Positions 17,500 to 25,258 of a DNA stretch of 64,000 nucleotides are shown here, piece by piece; position 1 is the first letter of the stretch; every line of letters begins with the position of its first letter. The stretch spans positions 102,597 to 166,596 of the forward strand of contig NZ_JACJJE010000001.1 in NCBI RefSeq assembly GCF_016899775.1, given 5' to 3'. Source of the DNA: Pseudoflavonifractor capillosus (lineage in GTDB: Bacteria > Bacillota > Clostridia > Oscillospirales > Oscillospiraceae). A program made the position numbers and the translations under genes. Under the pieces are notes generated by a model that made no database searches, was not told the origin of the DNA, and worked only from the letters and a program-made list of their open reading frames with translations.

Positions 17500-17823
17500 T
17501 CACTGCCCGCTCCGGAAAGCCGCCATCATATCGCTTAAATCCGGATTGGCCGGCGGCTCTCCGGGGGCGGTAGGAGCAAAGGTGAGCGAAATGCTCCCCT
17601 CCGCTGACATCTCCAATATCACTTCGCGGATCAGCTTCTTGATGGACTCCTTATCATACTCCTGCTCTGCGTCAGGGCAGCTCACAAAGTGGAGGATCGC
17701 ATTCACTACGAGGTCCGTCATGTTCCGGGGCCTGGCCCGCAGGATCTCCAGCACCTTGCGGTGTCGGAAGTCGAATTCATTGAATTGCAGGGAGATACGC
17801 GGCCTGTGATTACTTGCTGCCAT
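17500..17823 (-). CDS. StbB-like partition partner of ParM
   Basis: A 107-aa protein beginning MAASNHRPRISLQFNEFD. It overlaps the end of the ParM-like gene by 14 nt. The N-terminal 60 residues (FRHRKVLEILRARPRNMTDL) look like a ribbon-helix-helix type DNA-binding domain, followed by an acidic tail, as in adaptor proteins (StbB/ParR) that link the centromere to the actin-like filament. The start at 17823 is chosen over 17883 because the longer form would run far into parM. The adaptor role is inferred from position and size. Confidence 0.7.
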   Translation of the reverse strand: MAASNHRPRISLQFNEFDFRHRKVLEILRARPRNMTDLVVNAILHFVSCPDAEQEYDKESIKKLIREVILEMSAEGSISLTFAPTAPGEPPANPDLSDMMAAFRSGQ

Positions 17824-18739
17824 GGGCCGCCTCCTCACTCTTATAAAGGAGCAGGTACCCCTGCGCATTGGCGTGGATGTCATCGATAAAAATGGGGAAC
17901 CCTACCTTGTCGCTGCGCTCGATGATGCTCCGCAGCAGCATGGACCCACCGCCCGCAAACACGCACTTGCTGACCTTCAGGTCGATGCCGCGCTCACCCA
18001 AGAAGTTACACAGCTCCGTGAGGAATTGGTTGGCCATCTTCCGAATCAGGATCTGCACCTCACCCGGGAGGATCGTCGGCTCCCCGCGAATCACTTCATC
18101 AATGTCGCAGTCCTCCAGATGGAGGGCAAATTGGGAATTGCACTGGCTGGCAATGCTGTTATAGAGGGTGATTACGCCCTGCTCAAAACTCTCCACCACC
18201 GCCAAGTCCGGCTTCCCATATCGGAGCTTCAGAACATCGACGGTATAGCCACCGATGTCGATGATATAGGATGCGGCGTGCTTCTTGAGTTCCCCATATT
18301 TTGTGACCGCAGCGGCCAGGGCCTGGGTGTAGCTGACAACCTTGGTGATCCGGATCGAGTAGTAGCGGCCGTTGTACTCGAAATCGACCACTTCCCGCTT
18401 TCGGAGGAAGTACTGCTCGAACCGGCTATACAGCTGGCCATAGTGCGCGGGCGGCAGACCGACCAGGAGCGTGATGTCAAGTTCCTCATCCGGCTCCATG
18501 ATCCCATCCAGCTCCAGCTCTTTGGCGATGGCAAAAAGCGTGAGCACATAGAATCGATCGTCCTCCGTCTTGTCCCGCAGGTACGAGATTCGCTTCTCTG
18601 TCAGCGTGTAATATTTACCGTTCCAGAAAATACAGTCCGTCTTAATGCCGGGCCTGGTATCCGACTCGATCAGTCCGGACGTGAAGAGCAGCCGTGGTGT
18701 CTTGATGGATTTATTGCCGTGATCCACAGAAATAATCAT
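17810..18739 (-). CDS. ParM/StbA-like actin ATPase
   Basis: A 309-aa actin-fold protein of the plasmid segregation ParM/StbA group. It starts MIISVDHGNKSIKTP (phosphate-1 loop with Asp6), has the phosphate-2 loop YIIDIGGYTVDVL near 135 and the adenosine motif CVFAGGGSMLLR near 258. It would form filaments that push replicated DNA copies apart. ATAGGAGGGG precedes the ATG. It is followed at once by the StbB-like adaptor gene. It indicates that this region is, or was, an autonomously replicating low-copy element. Confidence 0.88.
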   Translation of the reverse strand: MIISVDHGNKSIKTPRLLFTSGLIESDTRPGIKTDCIFWNGKYYTLTEKRISYLRDKTEDDRFYVLTLFAIAKELELDGIMEPDEELDITLLVGLPPAHYGQLYSRFEQYFLRKREVVDFEYNGRYYSIRITKVVSYTQALAAAVTKYGELKKHAASYIIDIGGYTVDVLKLRYGKPDLAVVESFEQGVITLYNSIASQCNSQFALHLEDCDIDEVIRGEPTILPGEVQILIRKMANQFLTELCNFLGERGIDLKVSKCVFAGGGSMLLRSIIERSDKVGFPIFIDDIHANAQGYLLLYKSEEAAHGSK

Positions 18740-18815
18740 GGGATGACCCCTCCTATCTTTTTACTCTACTATTGTTTACGTATATCGTAGTTCTTTGACA
18801 ACACAAAACTTGGAG
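18740..18815 (-). promoter_or_regulatory. Promoter / possible centromere of the parM operon
   Basis: Reading leftward, TTGTCA, a 17-bp spacer and TAAACA lie before the parM ribosome site. The spacer contains a near palindrome TACG-ATATA-CGTA that could be an operator or partition site. No iterated repeats are seen. Confidence 0.4.
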
Positions 18816-18817
18816 AA

Positions 18818-18843
18818 GGCGGCCAGCCAATGCGCTGGCCGCC
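18818..18843 (-). terminator. Terminator after the sigma-like gene
   Basis: GGCGGCCAGC (18818-18827) pairs perfectly with GCTGGCCGCC (18834-18843); on the - strand it follows the sigma-like stop by 13 nt. Confidence 0.7.
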
Positions 18844-18856
18844 TCTCACATAACCT

Positions 18857-19255
18857 TTATTCCTTCAGAAGGCGCCGCAGGTGCAGGAAACTGCCTTGGA
18901 TCGAACGATAAATCACGGAGGGATTTCTTCCCTCTACGCGAGCAATTTGGGTATAGTTCATATCTTCCATCAGCATTTGAATACGGCGCCGCTGAAGCGG
19001 GGTCAGCTGGGAGATTGCCTCATAAAGGCGGATGCATTCCTCCTTGCGAATCAGTTCCTCCTGAATTGGATCACTCTCTCCGGTGCGCATTCCCGTCTCA
19101 TATTCATCAAGGGAAAATCTGCTTCGGTGATAAGCAGTCCTTTTCCTGAGTCGATCCTCCTCACGACGGATATCACGCAGCGCCTCGTACACCTCATCAT
19201 TGACCGGAACATAATGGATCTTACCGAAGTAGTCTTTAATTTTGACTGTTTTCAT
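18857..19255 (-). CDS. Sigma-70 region 4-like regulator
   Basis: A 132-aa protein with a sigma-factor region 4 style HTH at its C-terminus: QLTPLQRRRIQMLMEDMNYT then QIARVEGRNPSVIYRSIQGS. The N-terminal half lacks region 2, so it is not a complete sigma factor; such short proteins are common in Bacillota mobile elements. The start at 19255 (MKTVKIKDYFGK) has TTGGAGG upstream and is preferred to the longer frame from 19339. It has its own terminator and sits downstream of two more. Confidence 0.78.
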   Translation of the reverse strand: MKTVKIKDYFGKIHYVPVNDEVYEALRDIRREEDRLRKRTAYHRSRFSLDEYETGMRTGESDPIQEELIRKEECIRLYEAISQLTPLQRRRIQMLMEDMNYTQIARVEGRNPSVIYRSIQGSFLHLRRLLKE

Positions 19256-19370
19256 GTTTTTCCTCCAAAACTGTTCGATTTTTGACCAACTCGAACAGCA
19301 TGGAGGCGGGCCTCTCGCCCGATATGGACTGCAGGACATAGACTATGCTCCCAACTCTGGGCAGCAAAAA

Positions 19371-19404
19371 AGCCGGGCCGCTGCACGATCGCAGCAGTCC
19401 GGCT
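19371..19404 (-). terminator. Second of two tandem terminators
   Basis: A 14-bp stem with two wobbles (19371-19384 with 19391-19404) is followed on the - strand by six T residues at 19365-19370. Confidence 0.75.
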
Positions 19405-19440
19405 CTTTGCCCCGTATTGGCTGGGAAGGGCATAAAAAAT

Positions 19441-19466
19441 GGCCCCTCGGATCACTCCGAGGAGCC
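19441..19466 (-). terminator. First of two tandem terminators
   Basis: An 11-bp stem (19441-19451 with 19456-19466), followed on the - strand by a T-run at 19434-19439, lies downstream of the 19559-20164 gene. Confidence 0.8.
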
Positions 19467-19558
19467 TATATGCCTTCCAGCATAGTCAATTATACAAGGT
19501 CAGATTTTCGTTATCAATGCCAGTCAGCTCCCATTATCTTGCCGGAAAAGTTCTCATT

Positions 19559-20164
19559 TCAGTACCAGTTGACTGCCACTTTGTCTCCCACTTGACTCCC
19601 ACCTCCATGTCCGGCGGCATCTCCGTTGTATTCCTTTCTCAAGTCCTCCTTGAGGATCAGATCGGGAATGACCACGCACCAGAGGTAGGCAGCGTACATT
19701 CGAACCGCACGCTTGATGTGCCGGTAGTAGGAAGAAGAGGACATCCCGAGTGCGAGGAAGGCATCCTCATTGGAGCGGCAGTAGGCATCAAAGTAGCGGG
19801 TGGAGAGGAGCTTGTAGTAAAGGTCTCCATGCCTGGGGTCTTCCTTCATCAAGAGAAGGGCAGACTCCAGGATGGAGAGCAGTTCCATGGAATGGCCCAT
19901 GTCAGAGAGCCGCTCTGCGATCCTTTTCCGATCTGCATCCCGATCATAGTCGATTGCCAGATTGATGAAGTCGGAGATCGTCTGGCGCCGTCCCTCATAG
20001 CACTCCTCGCCCAATTCCTCTAGCCGATGTGCGGCGCTACGCAGTGTAGGTGCGTAGACATGCAGCAGCATTTCCGTCTTCTCCACCTCTTCTTCTGTCA
20101 CATTCTGAGTGATGTCTAACTTTCTCAGATAGCTGGCGAATTTATCCAATGCGAATCCCTCCAA
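19559..20164 (-). CDS. Hypothetical protein with C-terminal HTH-like region
   Basis: A 201-aa soluble protein of unknown family, mostly helical and acidic. The stretch FLALGMSSSSYYRHIKRAVR near 140-158 looks like the HTH of ArpU/sigma-like phage regulators, and a glycine-rich tail (DAAGHGGGSQVGD) closes it. It follows the UmuC/UmuD-like pair on the same strand and ends at tandem terminators. A late-regulator role is possible but unproven. Confidence 0.65.
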   Translation of the reverse strand: MEGFALDKFASYLRKLDITQNVTEEEVEKTEMLLHVYAPTLRSAAHRLEELGEECYEGRRQTISDFINLAIDYDRDADRKRIAERLSDMGHSMELLSILESALLLMKEDPRHGDLYYKLLSTRYFDAYCRSNEDAFLALGMSSSSYYRHIKRAVRMYAAYLWCVVIPDLILKEDLRKEYNGDAAGHGGGSQVGDKVAVNWY

Positions 20165-20520
20165 TCAGTGGTAGAAGTTAAAGGCACTGACGATCACGTA
20201 ATCAGCCTCATCCGCATTTCCCAACACGCGCATGGAGCCCTCGGCAGTCTCGGTGGAGCCGAGCCGGAAGATATAGACAGCCGGCTTGCCCTGATTCATC
20301 TTGATGACCAAGTCGCCGTCATGCGGCTCGATCCCATGGCACAGAGCAGCAAGCTTCCGTCTGTGATCCCATAGTCGAGATAGTGCCGGCCAAAGCTGTT
20401 AAAGAGCATAACATCACCGGCAAGCCGACCGGTGAAGCCCTTTATCATCACTGTCTGGTCAGACTCGTCCATCAAAATAGGATGGTCCACCCGACCTACA
20501 TAATTCACATGATCTGTCAT
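20165..20520 (-). pseudogene. UmuD-like S24 protein, disrupted by a 1-nt frameshift
   Basis: The - strand encodes MTDHVNYVGRVDHPILMDES through GITDGSLLLCAMG in one frame, then IEPHDGDLVIKMNQGKPAVY through VIVSAFNFYH in the next. The joint, GIxxDGDLVI, matches the region after the active-site serine loop in UmuD/LexA S24 folds. One base is missing in a G run (ATGGGATCG, about 20329-20337); adding one G restores a single 118-aa frame. It lies 13 nt after the Y-family polymerase gene, where a UmuD-type partner is expected. The Ser/Lys dyad is not clearly visible. Real decay and an assembly error both fit. Confidence 0.7.
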
Positions 20521-20533
20521 TGATTCTCACTCC

Positions 20534-21778
20534 TCACTGATACATAACAGCCGGCATTTTATATTCTACTTCTCTGTGGGATGGGATCTTCAAAGAGTCA
20601 CCCAGGGAGGCAAAGTTGATCGCCCTTATGCCAAAGCGTCTGCGGATATCCTCTACTGTACGCTCCAAATCCAATTTCCTTTTGTGCCTGGCGAAGTCTG
20701 TCCAGAGATCCAGCTGGATAGGCGTATCTGACGGTACCAGGTCGATCGCGCTGATGGTGAGGGATCGGACAGGGTGGTCCCAACCATACCTGCGATGAAA
20801 CAGCTTCGAGCCTGCCTCGGCCAATTCCAGAAAACTCTGCGTGGGGAAGGGCATCCGCGCTTGGTATTCGCGATGGTTCAGGGTACAGTCCCGCACATAG
20901 ATACGGACGCCGGTCGCGGCCAAATGATGTTTGCGCAGTTTCTTGCCGACCTCTTGACTGAGTTCCAACAGGACTTGCCGCACCTCATATTCTGTGGCCA
21001 AATCCGCAGTGCAGGTGATCCCATGCCCGATGCTTTTGACGGGCGGCTCATAATCGCACGGCATCACACGCGAGGTGTCCTTGCCATTGGCGTAGATCCA
21101 GAGCTTTAGGCCGTTCCGCCCAAGTACCCGCTGCAGGAATTCCGGTTCTGCTTTCGCCAAGGCGCCGATCGTATGGATGCCATATCGGGCAAGCTTGTCC
21201 GTAGTGGCGCGGCCAACGTAGAGAAGATCCGATACAGGGAGGGGCCAGACCTGGTCGCGGAATGTGTCTTCCCAGATCTCTGTCACAGCGTCCGGTTTCT
21301 TCATATCGGAGCCTAGCTTTGCGAAGACTTTGTTGAAACTGACTCCGATGGAAACCGTGAGTCCTGTCTCCGCCTTCACCGTCTCCCGGATCTCATTGGC
21401 CACATCGACCGGCCGCCGCTTCTCCAGCAGAGGAGACCCCGTCATCTCGATCCAGCTCTCATCGATGCCAAACGCCTCCACTTCGGGAGAGTACCGCAGA
21501 TAGATTGCCCGCACGATTTTGGAAAATTTCAAATATTGCTCCATATGTGGCGGGACGATGGTCAGCTGCGGACATTTCTGTTTTGCCTCCCAAATCACAT
21601 CACCTGTCTTGACGCCACATTTCTTGGCCAGCTGGTTCTTCGCCAATACGATTCCATGCCGATCTTCTGTACTGCCACAGACAGCAAGATACTTCCCCCT
21701 CAGTTCCGGGTGCAACACACACTCAATACTGGCATAGCAGTTATTGAGGTCGCTGTGGAACACAACCCGATTGCACAT
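20534..21778 (-). CDS. Y-family DNA polymerase (UmuC/UvrX type)
   Basis: A 414-aa translesion polymerase. The catalytic metal motif FHSDLNNCYASIECV is at residues 7-21, and the second acidic motif reads AFGIDESWIEM near 102. Thumb and little-finger regions follow (LLYVGRATTDKLARYGIHTI, DLVPSDTPIQLDLW). The size matches UmuC/UvrX proteins of phages and conjugative elements. It is divergent from an XRE/ImmA pair across a region with five AGTTCTAT repeats, which implies damage- or repressor-controlled expression. The downstream gene is a damaged UmuD-like partner. Confidence 0.93.
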   Translation of the reverse strand: MCNRVVFHSDLNNCYASIECVLHPELRGKYLAVCGSTEDRHGIVLAKNQLAKKCGVKTGDVIWEAKQKCPQLTIVPPHMEQYLKFSKIVRAIYLRYSPEVEAFGIDESWIEMTGSPLLEKRRPVDVANEIRETVKAETGLTVSIGVSFNKVFAKLGSDMKKPDAVTEIWEDTFRDQVWPLPVSDLLYVGRATTDKLARYGIHTIGALAKAEPEFLQRVLGRNGLKLWIYANGKDTSRVMPCDYEPPVKSIGHGITCTADLATEYEVRQVLLELSQEVGKKLRKHHLAATGVRIYVRDCTLNHREYQARMPFPTQSFLELAEAGSKLFHRRYGWDHPVRSLTISAIDLVPSDTPIQLDLWTDFARHKRKLDLERTVEDIRRRFGIRAINFASLGDSLKIPSHREVEYKMPAVMYQ

Positions 21779-21807
21779 AGTCCTGCCCTCGCTTTCATCT
21801 CGTTAGA

Positions 21808-21950
21808 AGTTCTATAAAATTCCTTTACATTCCACTTGACAACGTATGAACTTCCATTTATAATGCAATCAAGTTCTATATCATTCCACAAAAGTTCTAT
21901 AAAGTTCTATTCATACAATAGCAGGTATCAAGGGCCCTGTCAATAGAACT
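21808..21950. promoter_or_regulatory. Divergent promoter region with five AGTTCTAT repeats
   Basis: AGTTCTAT occurs at 21808-21815, 21872-21879, 21893-21900 and 21903-21910, and inverted (ATAGAACT) at 21943-21950. A consensus + strand promoter, TTGACA (21836-21841), 17-bp spacer and TATAAT (21859-21864), lies among them and drives the XRE gene. A weaker - strand promoter (TTGTCA ... TTTATA) toward the polymerase covers the first repeat. The arrangement fits a repressor switch controlled by the XRE protein. Confidence 0.75.
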
Positions 21951-21995
21951 TTTGAGAAAATGGCTCGTTAATACCTGCAGAAAGAGGATGAAGCG

Positions 21996-22433
21996 ATGAA
22001 GACATTTGGCGAGAAGATCCGAGAGAGCAGAGCCAGGAAGAATTTGACTCAAGCGGAGCTGGCGGAGAAATCTGGGCTCACCATCCGCACGGTATCGAAA
22101 TATGAGACAGATTCCGTAGTTCCCCGTGGCCGCAACCTGTATAAGCTGGCGGAAGTGCTGGGTGTTTCTGAGGCGTATCTCTCCCGTCCCGATGTGGAGG
22201 ACCCTTCCTATGGATTGGATGAAGCACCTTATCTCAATGCCGTGCGCATGAGGCACGGTCAGAAAGGAGCCGGTGAGCTGGAGGATCTTCTTGACGGCGT
22301 CAAGACGATGTTCGCCGGCGGCGAGGTCCCACAGGAGGACAAGGACCAGTTCTTCCAGGCAGTGATGCAGGCGTACCTGGCATGTAAGGAAGATGCCCAC
22401 AACAAATTCACGCCCAAGAAATACCGCGATTGA
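21996..22433 (+). CDS. XRE-family repressor (element switch)
   Basis: A 145-aa repressor with an N-terminal XRE HTH (IRESRARKNLTQAELAEKSG then LTIRTVSKYETDSVVPRG) and an acidic C-terminal part. It is followed 110 nt later by an ImmA-type metallopeptidase, the arrangement by which ICEBs1-like elements and phages are derepressed after DNA damage. AAGAGGATGAAGCG precedes the ATG. It faces the Y-family polymerase gene across shared operators. Confidence 0.88.
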   Translation: MKTFGEKIRESRARKNLTQAELAEKSGLTIRTVSKYETDSVVPRGRNLYKLAEVLGVSEAYLSRPDVEDPSYGLDEAPYLNAVRMRHGQKGAGELEDLLDGVKTMFAGGEVPQEDKDQFFQAVMQAYLACKEDAHNKFTPKKYRD

Positions 22434-22542
22434 CCACACTCGATTCAGCCCGGTAAATGTAGTACGGATTATGGGACTCCTGCGTTGCTACTATGACGCA
22501 TATAAAGGGAGTCCAGCTCTATTTTGAATCGAGGTGATGGAG

Positions 22543-23082
22543 ATGCGGGCAGAAAATATCAAGCGAGAAGTCGCTCGCTTAAAGAGCAAATATAAGACAT
22601 CTGATGCGAGGGAATTGTGTGAGGCAATGGGAATCCGCGTTTCCAGACAACCGATGGGTTGCCATGCCGGGTCGTGTAAGGGCTTCCTTATGATCCACAG
22701 CAGATGTAAAATCGCCGTGGTCAACAGCGAGTTGGATGACCAGGTACAGCGGGTTATCCTCGCTCACGAGCTGGCGCATGGTATTTTACATGCGGATAGT
22801 AAGATCCGCACATTCCACGAGTTGTCCTATCTGGATGACAGGGACTTTATGGAGCGGGAAGCCAATATTTTCGCGGCGGAGTTCCTGGTTGATGACACAG
22901 ATCTGATCGATACACTCCAGAACCATACAGATTTCTTCTCTGTGGCGAGTTCGCTGAATGTCCCGCCGGAACTGCTGGACTTCAAACTGCGACTGCTTGA
23001 AAAGAGTGACGACCGGTTCCAGGCCCCATATCTTGCGCAGTCTGATTTTCTGCGGCGAGACATCAGTAAGCCGCTCTGCTAA
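22543..23082 (+). CDS. ImmA/IrrE-family metallopeptidase
   Basis: A 179-aa zinc peptidase. The active-site motif VILAHELAHGILH (near residue 70) is intact, with the third ligand expected in EREANIFAAEFLV near 107. Family members cleave the cognate XRE repressor; the upstream XRE gene is the likely substrate. Starts at 22534 (GTG), 22537 and 22543 are all in frame; 22543 is preferred for its spacing to GAGG. It leads a run of four small genes up to a strong terminator at 23778. Confidence 0.87.
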   Translation: MRAENIKREVARLKSKYKTSDARELCEAMGIRVSRQPMGCHAGSCKGFLMIHSRCKIAVVNSELDDQVQRVILAHELAHGILHADSKIRTFHELSYLDDRDFMEREANIFAAEFLVDDTDLIDTLQNHTDFFSVASSLNVPPELLDFKLRLLEKSDDRFQAPYLAQSDFLRRDISKPLC

Positions 23083-23086
23083 GGCT

Positions 23087-23374
23087 ATGGACGCGGGGGC
23101 GGAGTATAAAGCGTATGTGGCGGTCTCAGTCCAATTCAATGAGGATGGTGTCATGTTGCCCCGTGCGCTTACCTGGGAGAATGGAATAACATATGAAATA
23201 GATCGAGTCCTCGATATCCGGCCGTCATATGCGGCGAAGGCCGGTGGGCAAGGTGATCGCTATACTGTCATGATGCGTGGACAACGGCGCTTCCTTTACT
23301 TTGAGAGGACGGCCAATTTAACTGGAAATATCATCGGCCGCTGGTTTGTGGAACGGAAGATACCGACAAGGTGA
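23087..23374 (+). CDS. Small conserved-looking protein after ImmA
   Basis: A 95-aa basic protein (ITYEIDRVLDIRPSYAAKAG, then RYTVMMRGQRRFLYFERTA and RWFVERK). I have no functional name for it. Its pattern of a beta-rich core with many aromatic residues recalls small proteins found beside UmuC or ImmA genes in Clostridia elements. The ATG at 23087 starts 4 nt after the ImmA stop; longer in-frame starts fall inside immA and are rejected. Confidence 0.65.
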   Translation: MDAGAEYKAYVAVSVQFNEDGVMLPRALTWENGITYEIDRVLDIRPSYAAKAGGQGDRYTVMMRGQRRFLYFERTANLTGNIIGRWFVERKIPTR

Positions 23375-23379
23375 TAAGA

Positions 23380-23538
23380 ATGAGGATAGATACAAATTGC
23401 GTTTGCTGGCAGGATTCGATTGGCCGGATTATCTCTTTTCATGAAGTTGAAGGCCTGGAGCCAAAGGAATTCTCATCACGAGAGAGTATGCTGGATTATG
23501 TACTTTCCACGTTGGAGCGTGGCTATCGGATACAGTAA
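23380..23538 (+). CDS. 52-residue hypothetical protein
   Basis: A short frame starting MRIDTNCVCWQDSIG and ending LERGYRIQ. It begins 5 nt after the previous stop (GGTGATAAGAATG), keeps the operon spacing and has coding-like composition. No homologue is recognised. Confidence 0.5.
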   Translation: MRIDTNCVCWQDSIGRIISFHEVEGLEPKEFSSRESMLDYVLSTLERGYRIQ

Positions 23539-23551
23539 CCAGGGGGCATAT

Positions 23552-23776
23552 ATGGAAATGACAGACACGGAAAGGCTGCAGTGGATATACTCGGCGCTCC
23601 AAGAGCGTGGCTATGCCCCAATCAATCAGATTGTCTGTTTCCTGTTAACAGGTGATCCGACCTATATTACAAATCACAATGGCGCAAGATCACTGGCAGG
23701 TCGGATCAATCGTGCAGAACTTCTGTCTGAAATCGTGGCAGATTATATGCGGGCTCTGACTGGGGATGCAGAATAA
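23552..23776 (+). CDS. IreB-like protein (UPF0297 family)
   Basis: A 74-aa protein clearly resembling IreB, the small phosphoprotein substrate of the IreK/PrkC kinase in Bacillota. Matching stretches are IYSALQERGYAPINQIVCFL, LTGDPTYITNHNGARSLAG and ELLSEIVADYMRAL. The N-terminal threonine segment of housekeeping IreB is shortened (MEMTDTERLQW), so the phosphosite may be altered. Location inside an element operon, not beside ruvX/alaS, marks it as a second copy. The ATG at 23552 follows AGGGGG. Confidence 0.8.
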   Translation: MEMTDTERLQWIYSALQERGYAPINQIVCFLLTGDPTYITNHNGARSLAGRINRAELLSEIVADYMRALTGDAE

Positions 23777-23777
23777 A

Positions 23778-23817
23778 AACGACGCCCTACAATCCCAAAA
23801 GATTGTAGGGCGTCGTT
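23778..23817 (+). terminator. Strong rho-independent terminator
   Basis: A perfect 17-bp stem (23778-23794 with 23801-23817), 6-nt loop and a following T-rich tail end the XRE/ImmA/IreB-like operon. Confidence 0.92.
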
Positions 23818-23890
23818 CTCTATTTTTTGGGCAATGTTTATCAAGCCTTACTCCGTATACAAATTTTTCCCGAAAACGAACGCTTTAATC

Positions 23891-24172
23891 TTAGATGATA
23901 ACGTTCCAAAAGTAGAGAGAAAAGGCAAGCACAATGCAGTCCGCCGATTTGACTTTCGGTACCAAATCATTGAAGGTATCTTTTTGGACGCAGGGTTTCC
24001 CTTACCTGCAGGCGTTGCAGTCCAAACAGCCTTTCTCCTCGTTTTTGAGCAGAGAGACTACATCTACAGTGTGGCCGGCGACCTCGGCACCTCGGACAAA
24101 GTGATGCATGAGTTGGGCGGTGTTGCCATTGGGGCGACCACCACCTTGTACGACTTGGATTTGTTTACTCAT
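23891..24172 (-). pseudogene. NADPH-dependent FMN reductase relic
   Basis: Read on the - strand from ATG at 24172, the sequence encodes a flavodoxin-fold reductase start: MSKQIQVVQGGGRPNGNTAQ (flavin phosphate loop) and KGCLDCNACR. An in-frame TAA (24002-24004) follows, then the same frame continues GKPCVQKDTFNDLVPKVKSA and CIVLAFSLYFW before a second stop at 23891. The CxxC and SPLYFW-like pattern fits the iron-sulfur flavoprotein/NADPH-dependent FMN reductase family, of which only about half remains. A 128-aa + strand frame over the same bases (23834-24220) is its antisense shadow. Confidence 0.8.
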
Positions 24173-24268
24173 GAGATTTCCACCAATTGTCTTGATCCAA
24201 AGCAGAATTTGTGGAGATAGATAGGAAAAGTATCTTACGGGGTGTGACCAAACGGTAGGGGATTCATT

Positions 24269-24562
24269 TCAACGCTTTTTTCTTTTGGGCAACATTTCCT
24301 CGCCCTCCAGCCAAATACCGTCACGGCTGACGTGGGTATTGACGAGTCGGAAACCGACTACTTTGGAAAGCACTGGCAGGGCGTCAAAGTCAGATAGCGT
24401 AAAACACGAATCATCTGGTGCATCGTCCGGGTAGTAGTTGATCCTCCAATAATAGTGGTCAATGACTTCGATGTCAAAATCTTCGCCATTTGTAAAGCAG
24501 CATCTTTCCAGCAGATGCTCCATCTCCTCAAATGTGTAGAAAGCGGCCTGTATCTTCTTCAT
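24269..24562 (-). CDS. Hypothetical protein coupled to XRE regulator
   Basis: A 97-aa acidic protein (FTNGEDFDIEVIDHYYWRIN, then LVNTHVSRDGIWLEGEEMLP) of unknown family. Its ATG overlaps the stop of the XRE gene upstream by 4 nt, so translation is coupled. It may be a co-regulator or an antitoxin-like partner; no evidence decides this. Confidence 0.65.
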   Translation of the reverse strand: MKKIQAAFYTFEEMEHLLERCCFTNGEDFDIEVIDHYYWRINYYPDDAPDDSCFTLSDFDALPVLSKVVGFRLVNTHVSRDGIWLEGEEMLPKRKKR

Positions 24563-25248
24563 TTCTGCTCACTTTCTACTACCAGGTACTCAAACAAATC
24601 ATTCTTCGGTGCATATGGCCGGTCTACCACAGCCTGCACAGAGTAGCGATGATCGTCAAGTCGTTCATAGTCGTAGATGTCAATATTGCAGCCGTTGTAG
24701 TCAGGATTTACAGAGAGGTCATCCCGAATCGACTGGGAGATCTGATCGAAAACCGCATTGATCCCAGCCCCAAATTCAACACCTATGATTTCGCCTGTTT
24801 CACTATCCTCGGTCTCACGATAGGTGACATACTTGAACAGCCGGCTGGACGTTTCCTTATGAGGTTCCTCTGCCGGTGCCGCATGAGAGACCTCAGCCAT
24901 GTCTTCGGCTTTCAGCAATCTTTGCTCGCGTGCCCACTGCCCTGCCTCTTTGATACGGGCTTCACAGTAAAATCTGGGATCAATTTGAAGCGCATAACAG
25001 ACGTTCAGCCCAATTCGGAAAGAAGTGCTGTCCAGGCTTCGCTCCCCACTCTCCAGACGTTGGTACTGTCGGATTAGGATTCCTGCCTTATCAGCTACCT
25101 GCTGCTGCGTGAGCCCCAACGCTTCACGCTGCTTGGCGAACTCCGCACCTGGTCCGAGGACGGTGATCATCTCTCCAAAACCAGGGACGAAATCACTTTC
25201 TTCCTCAAACAGGAAGCCAAATTCAGCGGGATAGAAATGATTCATCAT
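24559..25248 (-). CDS. XRE-family regulator with long N- and C-terminal extensions
   Basis: A 229-aa protein with an XRE HTH at about 35-95 (AKQREALGLTQQQVADKAGI, IRQYQRLESGERSLDS) and an acidic C-terminal domain (FGAGINAVFDQISQSIRDDL, VVDRPYAP). Two ACGTCCA palindromes straddle its own promoter, indicating autoregulation. GGAGGTTT lies before the start. The C-terminal domain could bind a ligand or the partner encoded downstream. Confidence 0.8.
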   Translation of the reverse strand: MMNHFYPAEFGFLFEEESDFVPGFGEMITVLGPGAEFAKQREALGLTQQQVADKAGILIRQYQRLESGERSLDSTSFRIGLNVCYALQIDPRFYCEARIKEAGQWAREQRLLKAEDMAEVSHAAPAEEPHKETSSRLFKYVTYRETEDSETGEIIGVEFGAGINAVFDQISQSIRDDLSVNPDYNGCNIDIYDYERLDDHRYSVQAVVDRPYAPKNDLFEYLVVESEQK

Positions 25249-25258
25249 AAACCTCCTT

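Noticed and set aside
17822..18790. 322-aa + strand frame over parM
   Set aside because: It is antisense to a protein with complete actin-fold motifs.
23834..24220. 128-aa + strand frame
   Set aside because: It is the antisense of a recognisable flavin reductase relic and has no ribosome site.
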